A program made the position numbers and the translations under genes. The notes below the pieces were generated by a model. It ran no database searches, was not told the origin of the DNA, and saw only the letters and a list, made by a program, of their open reading frames with translations. Below, piece after piece: positions 7,173 through 14,421 of a DNA stretch of 16,056 nt (positions are counted from its first letter, which is position 1; each line of letters opens with the position of its first letter). Source of the stretch: Galbitalea sp036495225 (GTDB taxonomy: Bacteria > Actinomycetota > Actinomycetes > Actinomycetales > Microbacteriaceae); assembly GCA_036495225.1 (NCBI GenBank), contig DASXNG010000081.1:1-16056 (forward strand), written 5' to 3'.

Positions 7173-8681
7173 TCAATCTCCTTGTGAAGGGTTATGCATG
7201 AATCCATCAACCCGAACGGGCGCGGACCATGAGGTCTGAGTTGCGAAAGCATCGGTCAGCAGCGCCCCGTCCATGTTTTGGACGGTGACGGGCCTCAAGA
7301 ATCTCTGCAGCGCGGCGGCGCCAACGCTCGTCGAATCCGATCGGGATGTCGCCGGCCAAGGGCCGCCGTGTTGTTGAGACCAGGAAGCCAGCACGCCCGT
7401 TGGCCACGCATTCACCGCGACCCGACCGACCTGCCCAAGCAACACGCGGACCAGAGCGATCGTGTCGGGCGCGGACTCCGACTGCGTAAACACCGATGCG
7501 GCAAGAGAGGGCTGCAGTCGCGGGAGGGTGTCGAGGACCTCGCTGAGGTCCCCATATTCACACACCAGCGCGATGGGGCCAAAGCATTCTTCAAGCAGGG
7601 GGGAGCCGGGAACCAGGTCGGCTGTTCTCACAGCGATCAGTTCGGGTTTGACCGAGAAGCCCTGGCTTCCCGGCATCCCGACGTCGATGCCAATCCCCGC
7701 GGCGGCGGCCATCGTTTTCGATTTGGCGAGGTACACATCGGCGATGCCGCGGGTCAGCATCGTCTGACTCCCCAGCTCAGCGAGGTGACCGTGCACGAGT
7801 TCGCCGAATCCGTGGCCGGCCGGGACGAAGATGAGGCCCGGCTTCGTGCAGTACTGGCCGCTGCCGAGGGTGAATGATCCAAGAAACCCTGCCGCAATCG
7901 CGGCGAGGTCGTCCGTCGCGTCTGGGGCGACGACCACGGGATTGACCGTGCCCATTTCCGCGAAAACGGGTACGCCGCGGAGTGCGCCGCGTTGGACAAG
8001 GGCCATGCCGCCGGCCTGACTCCCGGTGAATCCCACGGCCTTGACCTGGGGCGAATCGACCAACTGTAAGCCAGCGTCGAATCCGACGACCGAGTTGTAT
8101 GCGCCATCCGGCGCGCCGCTTGCGGCAAGTGCAGACGTGACGAGTTCCGAGATGCGTGCCGCCAGAAGCGGATGCGCCGGATGTGCTTTCACGATGACGG
8201 GGCAGCCGGCGCTCATGGCAGAGGCGGCGTCGTGACCAAAGCTTCCATACGCAAACGGAAAGTTGCTCGCGCCGAACACAGCGACGACGCCAACCGGAGT
8301 ATTCCATCGTGTGAGGCGAGTGCCATCCGCGATCTGCTCGCGGCTGGCGTTGAGATAGGCGCCGTCGACCGCCACCTCCGCATAGAACCGAGCGTTCGCG
8401 ACCGCCTTTTCGATTTCTCCTAGGAGCCTTTCCATGCCGAGACCTGTCTCGATGTCGGCAAGTTGAGCCAGTTCCTCGCTGTGCTCGAGCAACGCTGCCG
8501 TGATCGCATAGATCCAGTCGTGACGCTCCACCGGCGAGCTATCTGCTAGCGCTCGAACACAGGAAGCCGCGGCGAGGACGACTCGGTCAACCTCTTCGAA
8601 GCTCGAATGGGCAACGTGCCCGTTGGTCTCCCCGGTTCGCGGATTCAGGCTCACGTCTTGCGCGATGGTCGCCTGTGTCAT
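7173..8681 (-). CDS. aldehyde dehydrogenase, 2-oxoglutarate semialdehyde (2,5-dioxovalerate) dehydrogenase type
   Basis: This NAD(P)-dependent aldehyde dehydrogenase most resembles the class that oxidises 2-oxoglutarate semialdehyde to 2-oxoglutarate at the end of non-phosphorylative pentose and sugar-acid pathways. The 502 residues from ATG 8681 show FGASNFPFA (137-145, oxyanion Asn140), FTGS (218-221), the general base Glu242 in AEMGTVNP and the nucleophile Cys278 in GSGQYCTKPG. The C-terminus has NAWPTGV and a later TSVG segment typical of this subgroup. GGAGGG 9 nt upstream supports ATG 8681. ATG 8702, which overlaps the stop of the upstream hydrolase as TAATG, would add 7 residues and has no clear ribosome site. 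Middle gene of a three-gene minus-strand operon. The class is clear; the precise aldehyde is inferred. Confidence 0.88.
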   Translation of the reverse strand: MTQATIAQDVSLNPRTGETNGHVAHSSFEEVDRVVLAAASCVRALADSSPVERHDWIYAITAALLEHSEELAQLADIETGLGMERLLGEIEKAVANARFYAEVAVDGAYLNASREQIADGTRLTRWNTPVGVVAVFGASNFPFAYGSFGHDAASAMSAGCPVIVKAHPAHPLLAARISELVTSALAASGAPDGAYNSVVGFDAGLQLVDSPQVKAVGFTGSQAGGMALVQRGALRGVPVFAEMGTVNPVVVAPDATDDLAAIAAGFLGSFTLGSGQYCTKPGLIFVPAGHGFGELVHGHLAELGSQTMLTRGIADVYLAKSKTMAAAAGIGIDVGMPGSQGFSVKPELIAVRTADLVPGSPLLEECFGPIALVCEYGDLSEVLDTLPRLQPSLAASVFTQSESAPDTIALVRVLLGQVGRVAVNAWPTGVLASWSQQHGGPWPATSRSDSTSVGAAALQRFLRPVTVQNMDGALLTDAFATQTSWSAPVRVDGFMHNPSQGD

Positions 8682-8701
8682 GGTGTTGTGCCCTCCGGTC
8701 A

Positions 8702-9658
8702 TTATTCGTACAAGGCGAGCGTGTCAGTCAACAGATCGAAGAACCCTTCGACGTCAATGCCGATCGCGACGTCGACATTGGCTGCCTCTCCACGAAGCAC
8801 GGCGTTCTTGCCGCCGAGCTCCGTGTCGCCGATCGCGTGACGGTAGTCGCAGACCGTCATGCCACGGGTTCGCGATCCGTGCAGCTCGATCCCTACGTGC
8901 ATTGATCTCATGGTGAACAGTTCCGGCTTGATGAAGGTGGCAATCGCCAGAGGGTCGTGGAGGGATGCCCCCTTGAGCCCGTACACCCGCTCAAGATTTG
9001 CGCGGTAAAACTCCACAAGGTCTGCCACGGTGCGCGCGAAGGGGGTGCCAAGGTCTCGAATGCGATCGAGTTCCTTCACGGTCGCGGCGGCCTGTCGCGT
9101 GACATTGAGCCCGAACATTCTGAGAGGAATACCGCTCGTAAACACGATGTCGGCGGCCTCTGGGTCCACCCAGATGTTGAACTCGGCAGCCGGTGTCGAG
9201 TTGCCGAACGTCAGCGAGCCGCCCATCAGCGAGATGGCCGAAAGTCGTGTGGCGAGGGTCGGATCGACCGTTAGCGCGGTTGCGACATTGGTGAGTGGTC
9301 CAGTTGCAATGATGACCAGGTCGTCGTATTCGTGGCTCATCGCGATGATGGTGTCGACCGCGCTCGCGTCCGAGATGCCGACAGTCGGATCGGGGAGCGT
9401 TACGCCGTCGAGTCCGCTGGTCCCGTGGACCTCGGGTGCGAACACGGGTTTGTTGACGAGCGGTCGTCCGAGACCACGCGAGATCGGGATGTGCTGGAGC
9501 TTTCCGAGTTCAACAATCTTCCGCGCGTTGATCGTCGTCTTTTCGACCGATTGGTTGCCATGCACTGTCGTGATAGCAACGATGTCAACGTGCTTTGCGC
9601 CGAGAAATATTGTGAGCATGTCGTCGTGACCGGGGTCACCGTCGAGCAGAAAGTGCAT
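8702..9658 (-). CDS. inosine-uridine preferring nucleoside hydrolase family protein 1
   Basis: Family members hydrolyse the N-glycosidic bond of ribonucleosides to base and ribose, using a bound calcium ion. The N-terminal Asp cluster reads LDGDPGHDD (Asp6, Asp8, Asp12, Asp13), followed by TVHGNQSVEKTTINA, GPLTNVATAL (120-129), AEFNIWVDPEAA (Glu159, Asn161) and the C-terminal LHDPLA with His234-Asp235. All expected ligand positions are therefore present. The start is ATG 9658, giving 318 residues and placing the Asp cluster at the very N-terminus as is normal; GGAG lies about 9 nt upstream. An upstream in-frame ATG at 9709 would add 17 unusual residues. First gene of the minus operon, divergent from the GntR regulator, with an operator in between. 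Base preference is unknown. Confidence 0.9.
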   Translation of the reverse strand: MHFLLDGDPGHDDMLTIFLGAKHVDIVAITTVHGNQSVEKTTINARKIVELGKLQHIPISRGLGRPLVNKPVFAPEVHGTSGLDGVTLPDPTVGISDASAVDTIIAMSHEYDDLVIIATGPLTNVATALTVDPTLATRLSAISLMGGSLTFGNSTPAAEFNIWVDPEAADIVFTSGIPLRMFGLNVTRQAAATVKELDRIRDLGTPFARTVADLVEFYRANLERVYGLKGASLHDPLAIATFIKPELFTMRSMHVGIELHGSRTRGMTVCDYRHAIGDTELGGKNAVLRGEAANVDVAIGIDVEGFFDLLTDTLALYE

Positions 9659-9722
9659 TCGGAAAGACTCCAATGTCTGGGAAGGTGGACGCACCGATAG
9701 GTCGAACATGTCGGCCCATCGT

Positions 9723-9738
9723 GAGTAGCATGTTACTC
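9723..9738. promoter_or_regulatory. GntR-type operator in the divergent regulator/hydrolase region
   Basis: GAGTAGCATGTTACTC is a 16-bp imperfect palindrome centred on CATG (9729-9732). It lies 65 bp from the hydrolase-1 start and about 75 bp from the regulator start. A -35-like TTGACG for the minus operon is at 9757-9762 on the minus strand, and the corresponding -10 position would fall on the right arm of the palindrome, which fits repression. An isolated half-site AGTAGCAT lies at 9774-9781. The same element recurs at 10577, 12418, 12436 and 12457. Confidence 0.75.
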
Positions 9739-9813
9739 GTAAAACTTTGCGCCATGCGTCAACCGTTCATGGCAGTAGCATTGGGCCGTTACGAGAGAGA
9801 GCAGGGGATTTCT

Positions 9814-10536
9814 GTGGGGAACGCCGTGAAACTCTCAGACTTCGTACTCAAATCCTTGCGAACAGCGATTGTCAGCGGTGAGCTTGAGCAGGGTTCGCTG
9901 CACTCGATTTACCAGCTCGCCGACCGGTTCCAGGTGTCACGAACCCCGGTTCGCGAAGCGGTGCTGCGTCTGGCCGACACGGGCATGGTGACGATCGAGA
10001 GAAACCGCGGTATTCGGGTTCAGGGCCTTTCCGCGAATGAAATCCGGCGTGTGTTCGAAATGCGCCTTCTGCTCGAAGTTCCCGCTGCGTCCCACGCTGC
10101 GGCCGTTGTGACACCCACGCTGATCGCCGAGCTGGACGGCTATCTGCTGGCCATGCGGGAGGCCGTCGATAAGAGCGACTCCGATACTTTCTTCTCTAAC
10201 GACCACGCTTTGCACGACCGCATTCTGTCAACCTTTGAAAATCCGCGTCTCAACGAGTACATCCACACCCTGCGCGACACAACGCGAAACATGGGCGTCT
10301 CGACGACGCACCACTCGCGGACGCTACTCGCGGTCGGCCTTGAACATGAACCCATAGTCGCCGAGATTCGCGCCGGGAACCCTCAGGGCGCTGCGGCAGC
10401 GATGGCGGATCACCTGGTCGAGACGGGGTCGCTTCTCATCGCACAAACCGCGGGACTCGATGCCGATTTTGCCTCGTCGGCGTGGGCGGCGAGTGTCCTC
10501 GCGCAGTTGCCGTTGCCGCGGGTTGCGTCTCTCTAA
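9814..10536 (+). CDS. GntR family transcriptional regulator, FCD (FadR-like) subfamily
   Basis: This DNA-binding regulator is probably the repressor of the surrounding catabolic genes. The start chosen is GTG 9814, with AGGGGA at 9803-9808 (5 nt), giving 240 residues. The frame stays open up to ATG 9673, but the extra 47 residues cover the operator and are out of keeping with the family. A winged helix occupies about residues 5-70, with recognition helix region VSRTPVREAVLRL (41-53). The FCD ligand-binding domain follows and shows the metal-ligand set: Asp130 and His134 in NDHALHD, His178 in EHEPI and His200 in ADHLVE. It is divergent from hydrolase 1 and upstream of hydrolase 2, with a palindromic operator on both sides, implying autoregulation and local control. 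The inducer is unknown, likely a sugar acid or pathway intermediate. Confidence 0.88.
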   Translation: MGNAVKLSDFVLKSLRTAIVSGELEQGSLHSIYQLADRFQVSRTPVREAVLRLADTGMVTIERNRGIRVQGLSANEIRRVFEMRLLLEVPAASHAAAVVTPTLIAELDGYLLAMREAVDKSDSDTFFSNDHALHDRILSTFENPRLNEYIHTLRDTTRNMGVSTTHHSRTLLAVGLEHEPIVAEIRAGNPQGAAAAMADHLVETGSLLIAQTAGLDADFASSAWAASVLAQLPLPRVASL

Positions 10537-10576
10537 CCGCCAGCACTGTTGGCCAGTGGTGACAACGCGGGGAGAA

Positions 10577-10590
10577 ACTAGCATGCTACT
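10577..10590. promoter_or_regulatory. GntR-type operator before nucleoside hydrolase 2
   Basis: ACTAGCATGCTACT has the perfect 10-bp palindrome TAGCATGCTA at 10579-10588 and lies 46 bp before the hydrolase-2 ATG. GTGACA at 10559-10564 resembles a -35 element, and a -10 about 17-18 bp later would fall inside the palindrome, so binding here should block RNA polymerase. A small hairpin (CGGTC 10599-10603 with GACCG 10608-10612) lies between operator and ribosome site. Confidence 0.78.
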
Positions 10591-10636
10591 GTCGAGCACG
10601 GTCAGGAGACCGCAGGCATGATGCAAAGGACAGGGC

Positions 10637-11620
10637 ATGACGACCAAGGTGATACTCGACTGCGACACTGGGTGCGATGACACCCTGGCGATTTTCTACG
10701 CTTGCCTGCATCCGGAGATCGACCTGCTCGCTGTCGGCGCGGTGTGGGGGAACGTTCCCGTCGACATCGCTGCCCGAAACTCCGCGCACACCGTGGCGAT
10801 GGCCGGCCGCAGCGACATCCCGGTAGCGGTTGGTGCCGCCGGACCCCTGATGGGCGGTCCCGAGAACTTTGGATACCACGTTCACGGGGACGACGGTCAG
10901 GGAAACGTGGGCGACCCCGACTACGTTGCCACGCTGTCCGCAGAAACGGCGGCGGACCAGATCATTCGCCTGGCCAAATCGAATCCGGGGGAGATCGAGT
11001 TGATCGCCGTCGGACCGTTGACCAACCTTGCTGTTGCGCTGTCGCTGTGCCCCGAATTGCCGAGCCTGTTGCGCGGCGTCACCATCATGGGCGGCGCAGC
11101 ACTCGCGCCCGGCAATCGCACTCCCGTGGCGGAGGCCAACATCATCCACGATCCGGAGGCGGCATCCGCTGTTTTCAGGGCCCAGTGGCCGCTGACGATG
11201 GTGGGCCTCGACGTCACCATGCGCACTCTAATGACGGAGGACCAGCGCCAACAGTTGTTGGCTGGAGGCAGTCTGAGCGCCTACATGGGCAGGGTGATCA
11301 ACTTCTACATGGAGTACTTCACCAGGAACGCGTTTGCAGAACGCCTGAGCTGCATCCACGACGTGCTCGCTGTCGCGATCGGCGTCGGGACACTGGTTCC
11401 AACGCTCGCGCCGGTAGTCAACGCATACGTCGACACCGGCGATGGTCCGGGCCGCGGCCAGACGATCTGCGATCTTCGCGGTCGTTACTCCGGGTTCCCA
11501 GCCCAGGACGGCGCGCACTGCCGGGTAGTTCTCGAGAGTGACCGTGACTTCGCCCAGGAGGTCGTCGACCTTCTGGTCGCCGCCGGAGACTCTCGCATTC
11601 CGTTGGGAAGCGCCGCGTGA
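10637..11620 (+). CDS. inosine-uridine preferring nucleoside hydrolase family protein 2
   Basis: A second, clearly different member of the calcium-dependent nucleoside hydrolase family, 327 residues long. The N-terminal cluster is LDCDTGCDD (Asp8, Asp10, Asp14, Asp15), where hydrolase 1 has DGDPGHDD: the Pro is replaced by Thr and the His position by Cys13. Further family marks are VWGNVPVDIAARN, GPLTNLAVAL, VAEANIIHDPEAA (Glu166, Asn168) and IHDVLAVA (His241, Asp242). These positions coincide with those described for the Crithidia fasciculata enzyme (Asp10, Asp14, Asp15, Glu166, Asn168, His241, Asp242), so it should be active. The start ATG 10637 has AAAGGA at 10625-10630 (6 nt). Its stop overlaps the SDR start (GTGA). 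It is controlled by the operator at 10577. The nucleoside or glycoside specificity is not evident. Confidence 0.9.
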   Translation: MTTKVILDCDTGCDDTLAIFYACLHPEIDLLAVGAVWGNVPVDIAARNSAHTVAMAGRSDIPVAVGAAGPLMGGPENFGYHVHGDDGQGNVGDPDYVATLSAETAADQIIRLAKSNPGEIELIAVGPLTNLAVALSLCPELPSLLRGVTIMGGAALAPGNRTPVAEANIIHDPEAASAVFRAQWPLTMVGLDVTMRTLMTEDQRQQLLAGGSLSAYMGRVINFYMEYFTRNAFAERLSCIHDVLAVAIGVGTLVPTLAPVVNAYVDTGDGPGRGQTICDLRGRYSGFPAQDGAHCRVVLESDRDFAQEVVDLLVAAGDSRIPLGSAA

Positions 11621-12351
11621 GCCAGACAGCCGAGACAGTGCTGCCCGGGCTGACCGGCCTCCGCGTCGCTGTGGTTGGAGGGGCATCCGGTATCGGACTC
11701 GCGACGGTTCACCTGCTTCGTCGCAGCGGAGCGGAGGTCGCCACGATCGACCTTAACGAGGCGGCGGATGTCGTTGCCGATATCACGAGCCAAGCGGGAT
11801 GTGATCGGGCGGTCGCCGAGGCGGTCGCACGACTGGGCGGCCTTGACACGCTGCTCGTTACCGCGGGAGGTGCGCCATATCGTTCGATCGACGACTCCGA
11901 CGAGAGCTTCTGGCAACGAACGCTGTCGTTGAATCTCGTGGCATCTGCGCTGCTTACTCGGGCCGCCCTGCCCGCTCTGCGAGAATCGCGGAGAGCCTCC
12001 ATCGTCGTCACGGCGTCGGCCGCTGGCCGGCAGGGCTACGGCTGGTTCACCGCGTACAGCTCCGCAAAGGCGGGACTCGTGCACTGGTCGAGAGCGTCGG
12101 CACGAGAACTCGGACCCGAGGGAATTCGCGTGAACTGTGTTGCGCCGGGGCCGATCGACACCCCGCTTGTGTCCGGTGGTCCCGAGGGCAAACCGAAAGA
12201 CGAGTGGAAGGCGATCCTCGCGGCGCGAACGTGTCTTGGGCGCCTCGGTAAGGCCGAGGAGGTGGCGAACGTAGCGGCATTTCTCGTGTCGGACCTTGCC
12301 GCGTTCGTCACCGGCACCGTCGTCGAAGTCGATGGTGGCGAGACCGCGTAG
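11617..12351 (+). CDS. short-chain dehydrogenase/reductase (SDR), classical type
   Basis: A classical SDR oxidoreductase of 244 residues. The cofactor motif is GGASGIG (21-27), and Asp45 at the end of the second strand (ATIDLNE) suggests NAD(H) over NADP(H). The catalytic tetrad is present as Asn106 (SLNLV), Ser134 (VTASAAG), Tyr147 and Lys151 (YSSAK). The C-terminal GTVVEVDGG is typical of the family. Start GTG 11617 overlaps the hydrolase-2 stop by 4 bp, so both are made from one mRNA and translation is coupled. That pairing suggests it acts on the sugar freed by the hydrolase, or on the nucleoside itself, for example oxidising a secondary or anomeric hydroxyl. This substrate assignment is inference. 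The frame ends at TAG 12349-12351; a small hairpin (CACAC 12357-12361 with GTGTG 12365-12369) follows. Confidence 0.88.
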   Translation: MSQTAETVLPGLTGLRVAVVGGASGIGLATVHLLRRSGAEVATIDLNEAADVVADITSQAGCDRAVAEAVARLGGLDTLLVTAGGAPYRSIDDSDESFWQRTLSLNLVASALLTRAALPALRESRRASIVVTASAAGRQGYGWFTAYSSAKAGLVHWSRASARELGPEGIRVNCVAPGPIDTPLVSGGPEGKPKDEWKAILAARTCLGRLGKAEEVANVAAFLVSDLAAFVTGTVVEVDGGETA

Positions 12352-12417
12352 CCGACCACACGGCGTGTGAACCCAGCGTAAAACGTGAGTGAACGTTGTT
12401 GGTTTGCATCTTCGATA

Positions 12418-12470
12418 TCTAGCATGCTAGTTTGCCGTAGCATGCTAGTTCGGGTAACTGGCATGCTACT
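12418..12470. promoter_or_regulatory. three tandem GntR-type operators before the ABC importer operon
   Basis: Three copies of the operator lie head to tail: TCTAGCATGCTAGT (12418-12431, including the perfect 12-bp palindrome CTAGCATGCTAG), CGTAGCATGCTAGT (12436-12449) and ACTGGCATGCTACT (12457-12470). Their centres are 18 and 21 bp apart, about two helical turns, so bound dimers could sit on nearly the same DNA face and cooperate. The last copy ends 33 bp before the ATPase start. A weak promoter with TTGCCG (12432-12437) and TAACTG (12455-12460) would lie between the copies, but promoter assignment is uncertain. Confidence 0.8.
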
Positions 12471-12503
12471 CAAATTCCCAAAGACGCGACCCCAGGAGGG
12501 CAG

Positions 12504-13325
12504 ATGAAGACGTCCGAACTGGAGGTGCCGCGAGACGCGCGTCCAACGACCGACTACGTTTTCCGGGCCGAAGGGCTGACGAAAACGTTCGGTCATGTGA
12601 AGGCCATTCGCAGCGTTTCGATCGACCTAATGCGAGGAGAAGTCCTTGCGCTGTTTGGCGACAATGGCGCGGGAAAGTCGACGCTGACGAAGATGCTCTG
12701 TGGCGTCTACACGCCCGACGCTGGCACCATCGAAATCGACGACGAAATTGTCGCGATGAAGAGCACCCGGGATGCCGAGGACCGGGGCATCACCGTAGTG
12801 CACCAGGACCTCGCTCTCGCGCCAGACCTCACCGTTCTCGAGAACATGTTTCTCGGACACGAGCTAGTGCGCGGGGGAATTCTCGGCGCGTTCGGGTTCC
12901 TCGCTCGTCGCGAAATGGCCGACGAGACCGCGCGGGCGCTTGAACGTCTCTCCATTCGTCTTCCCTCGCTCTCGATTGCGGTCAAAGACCTCTCCGGCGG
13001 ACAACGCCAGGCCGTCGCGGTCGCACGAGCGAACATGTGGTCTCGATCGGGAATCCTGATGGACGAGCCGACCGCTGCGCTTGGCACGATCCAGAGCGAC
13101 ATCGTCTGCAATCTCATCCGATCGACCGCGGACACCGGTGCCGGTGTCATGGTCATCTCTCACGACATCCCTCGAATCCTCGAGATCTGCGACCGGGTGA
13201 TCGTGCTTCGGCACGGCGAGATTGCGCTCGACGAGCCGATCGGCTCACTCACGCGCACCGATGTCGTCGCCGCCATGGTCGGCCTGACGGGCGTTGACCC
13301 CGAGAACAAGGAAGACAACAAGTGA
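12504..13325 (+). CDS. sugar ABC transporter ATP-binding protein (single-domain, ribose/fructose import type)
   Basis: The energising subunit of an importer for a sugar or nucleoside, at the inner membrane face. The 273 residues hold one ATPase domain: Walker A GDNGAGKST (52-60), Q-loop Gln101 in VVHQDLAL, signature LSGGQRQ (163-169), Walker B ILMDEP (184-189) and His220 in VISHD. RbsA- or XylG-like proteins have two such domains in about 500 residues. This one has a single domain, as in FrcA-type systems, so it should act as a homodimer. Start ATG 12504 follows AGGAGG (12494-12499) at 4 nt. The stop overlaps the permease start by 4 bp. It is led by three tandem operators. Confidence 0.92.
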   Translation: MKTSELEVPRDARPTTDYVFRAEGLTKTFGHVKAIRSVSIDLMRGEVLALFGDNGAGKSTLTKMLCGVYTPDAGTIEIDDEIVAMKSTRDAEDRGITVVHQDLALAPDLTVLENMFLGHELVRGGILGAFGFLARREMADETARALERLSIRLPSLSIAVKDLSGGQRQAVAVARANMWSRSGILMDEPTAALGTIQSDIVCNLIRSTADTGAGVMVISHDIPRILEICDRVIVLRHGEIALDEPIGSLTRTDVVAAMVGLTGVDPENKEDNK

Positions 13326-14359
13326 CCGCTCAGATCGCAAGCGGCGCGCCCGTGAATGCCCAGGCGAAGTCCAGCATTTTCCGCCGCGTGCTCACCAATA
13401 ACACCTTCTGGATCTTCGCGATTGACATCATCCTGATCATCCTGTTCACGGCGATTTCCATCAACAACACCTTCATCAGTGCCACGAACCTGCAGAACCT
13501 GATGTCGGATAGCGGCGAAGGACTGCTGCTGGGAATCGCCATCGCATTCCTGCTCGGTGCGGGCGAATTTGACATCTCGCTCGGAGCGAACCTGATCCTG
13601 GCTTCGGTCGTCTCGGCGTTGCTCGCGATCTGGCTCGCACCGTACGGCATCGCCGTGGTCATTGTCGTCAGCCTGGTCGGCGCGATCGTGACCGGAATCG
13701 TGGTCGGCCTCATCAACGGCCTCATAGTCACGCGACTGAACGTCAACTCGCTCATTGCGACGCTGGCCATGCTCGGAATCGTCACCGGCGTGGCATACAT
13801 CGTGTCGGGCGGAACCGATGTCACTGGTGCGCCAATCGCTCTCCAGGACGACTTCGGCGTGAAGAACGTGCTCGGAATTCCGCTTCCGTTCCTCGTCGCG
13901 ATCGTGGCATGGGCCATCGCCTGCATCGCCCTGCGTTACACCACGTTCGGACTTCACCTGCTAGCCATGGGCTCGTCCCGACCGGCAGCGGAGCGCGCTG
14001 GGCTCAAGACCAATCGAAAGCTGGTCACGCTGTTCATGGTCGCGGGGGCGTTGGCAGGCATCGCGGGCTTCATCGACATCACCCGATTCGCCGCAACAAA
14101 CATCTCCGGCCACACACAGGACTCGCTGTCGGCGATTACCGCGGCGGTCATCGGCGGAACCCTTCTGGCCGGCGGCGTCGTGTCGATGGTCGGACTACTT
14201 GGCGGCGTGATTCTCGCCGTCATCCTCGCCAACGGCCTTGTGGTCATCGGCGTCTCCTCCTATTACCAGCTGATCGTGGTCGGCGTGATCCTCGTGATCG
14301 CGGTCGCCGTAGACCAGCTCCGGAAATCGGACAAGAAAGTGAAGCTGTTCGCCAAGTAA
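13322..14359 (+). CDS. sugar ABC transporter permease (RbsC/FrcC-like)
   Basis: The membrane channel subunit of the importer, 345 residues and strongly hydrophobic, with about eight to ten membrane segments starting near residue 30. Family landmarks are GAGEFDISLGANLILASV (usual form GGIDLSVGS), the cytoplasmic EAA-like contact segment LLAMGSSRPAAERAGL that docks on the ATPase, and AAVIGGTLLAGG near the C-terminus. The start is GTG 13322, overlapping the ATPase stop as GTGA, with AAGGA at 13308-13312. The 62-bp gap to the binding protein contains only that gene's ribosome site. Substrate cannot be deduced; ribose-family permeases carry pentoses, hexoses and, in related branches, nucleosides or autoinducer-2. 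Confidence 0.92.
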   Translation: MTAQIASGAPVNAQAKSSIFRRVLTNNTFWIFAIDIILIILFTAISINNTFISATNLQNLMSDSGEGLLLGIAIAFLLGAGEFDISLGANLILASVVSALLAIWLAPYGIAVVIVVSLVGAIVTGIVVGLINGLIVTRLNVNSLIATLAMLGIVTGVAYIVSGGTDVTGAPIALQDDFGVKNVLGIPLPFLVAIVAWAIACIALRYTTFGLHLLAMGSSRPAAERAGLKTNRKLVTLFMVAGALAGIAGFIDITRFAATNISGHTQDSLSAITAAVIGGTLLAGGVVSMVGLLGGVILAVILANGLVVIGVSSYYQLIVVGVILVIAVAVDQLRKSDKKVKLFAK

Positions 14360-14421
14360 CGCGACGCGCAGCGCACGTGCACCACCTCCCTCACCGCCAT
14401 ATCGACTCAAGGAGCCCTGCA

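Noticed and set aside
9673..9813. 47-residue N-terminal extension of the GntR regulator
   Set aside because: It would translate through the operator and promoter region, and the family's winged helix normally starts near the N-terminus. GTG 9814 has a good ribosome site.
12357..12369. Hairpin after the SDR gene as a terminator
   Set aside because: The stem is only 5 bp with a 3-nt loop and has no T-run, so it is too weak to call.
13909..14421. N-terminal extension of the binding protein overlapping the permease
   Set aside because: The frame is open, but its product is Arg/His/Pro-rich and lacks a signal peptide. The real start at 14422 has a strong ribosome site and gives a proper lipoprotein signal.
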